Assembly: GCA_963693285.1 (NCBI GenBank) | Contig: OY848922.1 | Span: 4,700,923-4,764,922 of the forward strand | Direction of reading: 5' to 3' | Length of the DNA stretch: 64,000 nt | DNA from: Xestospongia muta | Taxonomy: Eukaryota; Porifera; Demospongiae; Haplosclerida; Petrosiidae | In this document: in pieces, positions 39,001-45,000 of the stretch | How the letters are laid out: each line of letters starts with the position of its first letter | Numbering within the stretch: the first letter of the stretch is position 1 | The notes under the pieces: model-generated | Database searches by the model: none | The model's input: the letters and a program-made list of their open reading frames with translations, nothing else | Told to the model about the DNA's origin: nothing | Program-made: the position numbers and the translations under genes

Positions 39001-42000
39001 AGTGTAGGATGATTGAAATGCTGGAACTAGATGGTCAAGTAATGGCTCATATCAATATCACAGCTACAAAACCCTTCATTTCATCTATTGTCACTAGACG
39101 CCAGCTTCTGTACAATGAGCCACGCTTTATCTATAAGCAAGAGGTATGTTAGAGTAACTAATTGTTTATTACTACTTACCTGCATACAACCAATCTTCTT
39201 AGCAGCATACTTATTGGTATTATACACAAGATAATTCCCACAAAGCATTAAAGAAGAATAGAGAAAAACAATCTTCTGGTGACTGAACAGATGGATATAT
39301 GTTACTACCAGACGACTGAGTAAATAAGATATAGCTAGGCTCTGTGTCATCTATATTTGGAATGAAAAACTACTTAGCTACTACACAACTTATCAGCTCC
39401 TACTACTATCCAATGATATCAGGTACTGTGACACCAATACCTCTTCCTCTCCCAGCACCTCTTCTTATCCCAGGACCTATTCCTATTCTAGTACCTCCCA
39501 CTTCTGTAGTATCATTTGTCTCATCATTTACATTCTCTTCATCTTGCTCATCCTCAAAGCTATCACTCTCTTCACTATCAACACTATCACTATCATCAAA
39601 TTCGCCATCACTAAAATCCTCTCCCAATATATGTATTACTTCTTCTGCTCTAAACCTTGCCATTGATAATTACTTCTGCCCACTGATAGTAAATATGCAA
39701 TTGTTGGTACAGCTGGTTAATTTGCACATTTATATTATTTATTGCATGCTTATTATTCATTACATGTTGGGCGGGACCATAAATAACTAATAAACAAAGG
39801 AGGACTTTCTCGTTGATAAAAAAAACAAAGGTTAGTTGAAAAAACAGTCTACTAATGTGATGTCACAAATTTGTGACAATTGTCTCAATTAATAGTACAC
39901 ATGTGTCACAAATTTGTGACAATTGTCCTGTAAGGGTTAAACAACAATCACCCTTCAAAAATTTACAAGCAGGGTTGTTTATGAATTTGAACCATAAATA
40001 TATGTACATATTAATATTTCTATTTACTAAGCAATGACAGTTTCTATTTCTTTATAAGCTCAATATAACATGATGTTATTTCAACAAGTTTATGACACTA
40101 CAAAGAAATGATAGGAGAAATGGATTTGAAATGAAACATCAAGAGTTATGAAAAGTCAAGAGTTATCATTTCATGACACTTTACAATTACATAATATGTA
40201 CTAGACTCTTATTGTTTGTTTTATATACATTAAATAGAACAGAGTGTAAAATAGAAGCTTCATTAATATGCCTACATATATATACCGACCTTAGTAGTAT
40301 GGTGGATATTCACACCATGCTGAAGTAACAAAGCAACAACATCTGTATGGCCACTTTCTGCTGCTATTATCAGTGGACTGTATCCATACTACAATTAATA
40401 AGAACAAAATGTAATTAGAGACATACATTAAGTATTACTTTTTAATTTCATGTTATTATATTTAACATTATGTACATGTTCATGTACATAACATGTACAT
40501 GTACTTGATATACTGGTCAGTTAAGGACTGGGTATACTCACTTTTTAAAGATTTTAAATGATATATGCGATATGATAAAATTGGGAAAAAGAATGATCAT
40601 TTCATAAAAAGTAAGAAATTGTTGATTCTTAGTCTCAAAGTTGAGTGACTATTGTGGACTTGTTATATTTTATTGCATATTACAAGCACTATCTTAATCA
40701 ACTCTTAAAATATAATAGAAAAGCCTTTCCTGCATTCCTTAAAGTATATTAATATTTACACAATATTAATATCAGAGACAGTAAACAGTGTTATCTGTTA
40801 GCTCAGATTGAAGGAAAGGATTGGAGAAAGTATTTCCTGAAAAAAGGTGAAATAGTACTTTTGACAGGTATATATCAATCACTCATAATGGCAACAGTAA
40901 ATGACTTCAATTCCCTCCAATCAGGAATGAGTTACCAGGTTATATCATATGTAATGAGACCACTAAACCTCATTGAAAACCTCCAAAAGAAATGCAGGTT
41001 TATACTTAAACTATGCACTCTCAAAAAACAGCCATCGTATGAGTTCAAATTGTCACATGATCACTTTATGATGTCATAAAAGTTCTGATCATAATGTTAC
41101 TATTTCATCATAATAAACTATATAGTGTTGATGAGCAATAGTAGTACAATTAAAATATTGTACATTAGTGGTTATCAGTATATACAATGTAACACTAATG
41201 ACAAAGAAAAACAAAACTATATTTTATAAAACATTCTAAGACTCTTTTGAAGACACTATTGATGCTGTAAGGGACTGGATTATTAATGATTTAGAGTACT
41301 GCGATTTCTTGATTGCTATGTGCATCAGTGACTCAAAATACTCCATTGATCTCAACACATACATAATATTATAGTCAATTCAAAATAACATAATTACAAT
41401 TTTTTTATTCAATTCCTCATGATTGTTGTAGCCATTGGTAATTTTTATTTTCTTATTATAGGTTTTTAGTAAATGTTACAATGTGATTATAGGAAACTAT
41501 ATATGATAGGTAATACACAGTGGACTGATGTGTATAATATATACAGATTTTATGAGATATGAGATATCATATGAATAGATACTTATAGATGAAAGGTATA
41601 TTTTAACTACAACCTACTCAAATGATCTCCAGTATATAAATCTGCATCTGCAAACAACAATATGTCTATCGTGGCTAAGTGAATGCCCATGCTTGACACA
41701 AAATTATGTCTATCACATATAATCGTTAGTACTGTGATAATTATGTAGTTATTTAAAATAATCTGATTCTATTAATTAAAAAAAGGTAATATTGTAATGT
41801 TTATATTCATTGATGTCTCATATCATGTAAATATACTGTATAGGTTTTTTTTTGAGGGGGGGGGCAATATTTTCTTGGATGACGTCAAAAAATTTTGTTG
41901 GTTCGTGGTAAAAATTTCGTTGTCGAGCGATCTAGTCTAAACCACACCCTTATACACATGGTGTACAAATGGCATACTTTGCCATTCAAGCCATGATATG

Positions 42001-45000
42001 AGACTGTCACCAGTACAAACAGACCTGGGATGCTAAATTTGGGAAACAACTTGAGTGCCAGAGAGAAACGAGTTGGCAGCTGCAATCAAAGTTGATGGTA
42101 CAAATTGTGCTAAAGAGCCATGAGGATAGGGTAGGTTGTTCTTTTCCCTCTTGAAGTATTGAAAGAAGGCCATACTGAATCTAAAACTCGTTGATCAACA
42201 ACGTGATAACATGCATGCAAACACGTGTACGCATGAATGGGCATGGCACATTGCATCTAATTAAGTTTTGTGGGTAAATATTTCATGTTTTGTTTCTCAA
42301 CCACAAAAACCAAACAATACGTTTGATGTACAACAGGGGGTGTGGTCAGACAGTGTGTCTCAATATATAGCAGGTATATTATTATATCTATAGTACCACA
42401 TAGTACACAGTCTATATAATTATGTATTGAAAATATAGTGGTTATGTATTGTGTATACATATCAATGTCTAATATGTAAGCAGTTACAAATTAGTAATAA
42501 AAAATTATAACAATAGTCAAAACAATACAAATCATATGTCACATATAGAAAGAATAGCTAGAGAGAAAACTAAATAAAGTAATAATTATTACTATCATAT
42601 TATATTGATACTACTACTGTGAACCATGCTTAAAGGACACTGTGAATTAACCCTTTAGTAACGAAGGTTGCGTATTTCTAAGATTTAATGCATAGGCATT
42701 AACCCTTTGAGCGCGTGGGCGTTCCACGTAGTCCCACCCCCCCACGCGAAGCTTGATTCAAAGGTGACCTTTGAGTGAGGTGATTTGCCACGAGTTTTTT
42801 TTCGAGTTTTCTCTTGGCGTTTTCACTTGTTATTGATATGAAATAATGCTGCTAAAAGGTTTTACTAACTCTAATTCTTGTGCAAGTGTTGATTAAACTA
42901 TTTGTAAACGTCAGGCGAGTTGTTATTTTCTGTGATAAACGCATCAAATAAGTAAGTTAGTTATAAGTTCTTTTTAAGTAGATTGTGGTGTGGTAAATGA
43001 TGTATAATGATTTGTTGACAGTCATAGGGTATTATATTATGTTTGTAGGTATGTTAATGTAATGATATTAAAGTTATAAATGTCGTTTTGGGTCTTTGTA
43101 TGTGTGATAAAGTTCGAAGCAAGGAACGATGCATAGTGGTACATCACACTGCTTACACTTATATGTTGTTGTCTTTCGTCCACAGGTTTTTCTTCTGCTG
43201 CATACTGAACAGTCCTGCTGATGTGCTTTGCCATTTGTTCGTTCTTCTATTTTCGACGGAAAGTGTCGATCGATAAGACGAATGGGAGATGCTACACTGA
43301 GTTGACTCTGACTAGCTACGTGCCCTCCTCTTTCAACTAATTGTCTTGCAAGTTCTGCTATATAGTCCTTTAGAGCTCTATGACGGCCAGTTTGAATTGA
43401 TAGTTTGTATAAAATGTAGCTGTTAATTACAGCTACTTCTATTAAATGAAAAGCAGCCCTTTTCCACCATTTGATGGTCCTATGGGAAAAGCTGTAATAT
43501 GATAACAACTGATCCGCCTTATCAACACCCCCCATGTGCCTATTGTATTCTTCGATCATCACAGGTTTCATAACCTCTTCTTGTCCTCCATTAGCTAGCC
43601 TTCTTCTTCTACTTTTATGTATAACACTGTCATCATGTACGGTACTGATCATTGTAACAATCCTTTTGTCTTTCCATTGTAGCGCCTTCAAATTTCCATT
43701 CAATTTTTTCATTCTTATCTCTCCTTTTTTTAGTGGTGGTGAAGCCTTTACTTTCTCTTTTGTACTCTTACTTGTTCTCTTTTCTTTTTTCTGCCATTCT
43801 ATAGGCATCCCTTTTCTGTTTATGGATACAGTTCCACATGCTCCGAAACCCTTTTCATGTAAGTCAAGGAAGAGAGTTGGACTCGAGTAATAGTTATCCA
43901 TGTATACGTGATGTCCTTTTGATTCAAGGCCTTCAATTAGTTTCATAACTACTGCATGGGTAACGTTTTTATAGGTAGTAGTATCCAGTGCATCATCTTT
44001 ACCTAAGTAATTTACAATATTATACATGTTAGATAAAATGACTAATTCTAACCTGTATATAGTTTCCAGTTGTATATATAACCACAGTGTGAGTCTGCCA
44101 AGACAAAAGCTTTCATACCCCATCGAGTTGGCTTTTTAGGTATATACTGAAGGAAAGATAGTCTCCCCTTATAGCTGACCATTTGCTCATCTACTGATAA
44201 CTCCTTTCCTAGAATAAAGTTAGATCTAAAATTTCTCAAAAGAGGTTCTAATAGCGGTCGTAGTTTATACAAAGGATCATAGCCAGGCGAACCTTTGGGA
44301 ATAAACTTTGAACTATCATTGAGATGAAAGAATTTTAGAATGACAGAGAAACGATCTCGAGACATTACGTCAGAAAAAGTACGAGTGTGAAAAGGCCACG
44401 AAGTAGACCAATAATCCTCCAGCTTGGGATATCGTATCAAACCCATACACAAAATAATGCCAAAAAACTTTAGTAATTCACCTGCACAAAAGGCTTTCTT
44501 CTTCCAAACATGGACACGAGAGTATTTTGGTAGCTCACCATTATTTTCTAGAAACTGGTTAGCATAGAGATTTGTTTCACCGACAATCTTCTCAATTATA
44601 TCATCAGTTATGAGTAAGTCAAAAAAATCAACTGGTGTTTTGTTTATCATATTAACTCTCCCACCAGGATAAGCAGAATAATTTGGAAGAATGAAATCAA
44701 ATTCATTGCTTTCAAGCTTTGAGCTGTTGTTATCTTCCTCCTCATCGAAATTAACAGCTTCATAATCATCATCACCTTCATTCGTTTCATCTTCATAATT
44801 TTCATGTGCATTCTCTTTTTCATTTCCATCATTATTATCTAAAATATCATCATCATAGTCATATTCATTGTGTCTTGTTATCCTTTCAATTTCACTATCA
44901 TCAATGTAGCCATCAAATTCATCTTCACTATCATGTGCATCAAAGCAGTCATCATCAAAAACTAGGTCCAACACTTCCTTTCTAGATAACATTTTTTCCA

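Noticed and set aside
39344..39790. 148-codon plus-strand Ser/Pro/Leu-rich frame
   Set aside because: It is the complement of the acidic and Gly/Arg-rich N-terminus of a piggyBac transposase on the minus strand.
43534..43890. 118-codon plus-strand hydrophobic frame
   Set aside because: Antisense shadow of the intact piggyBac transposase gene.
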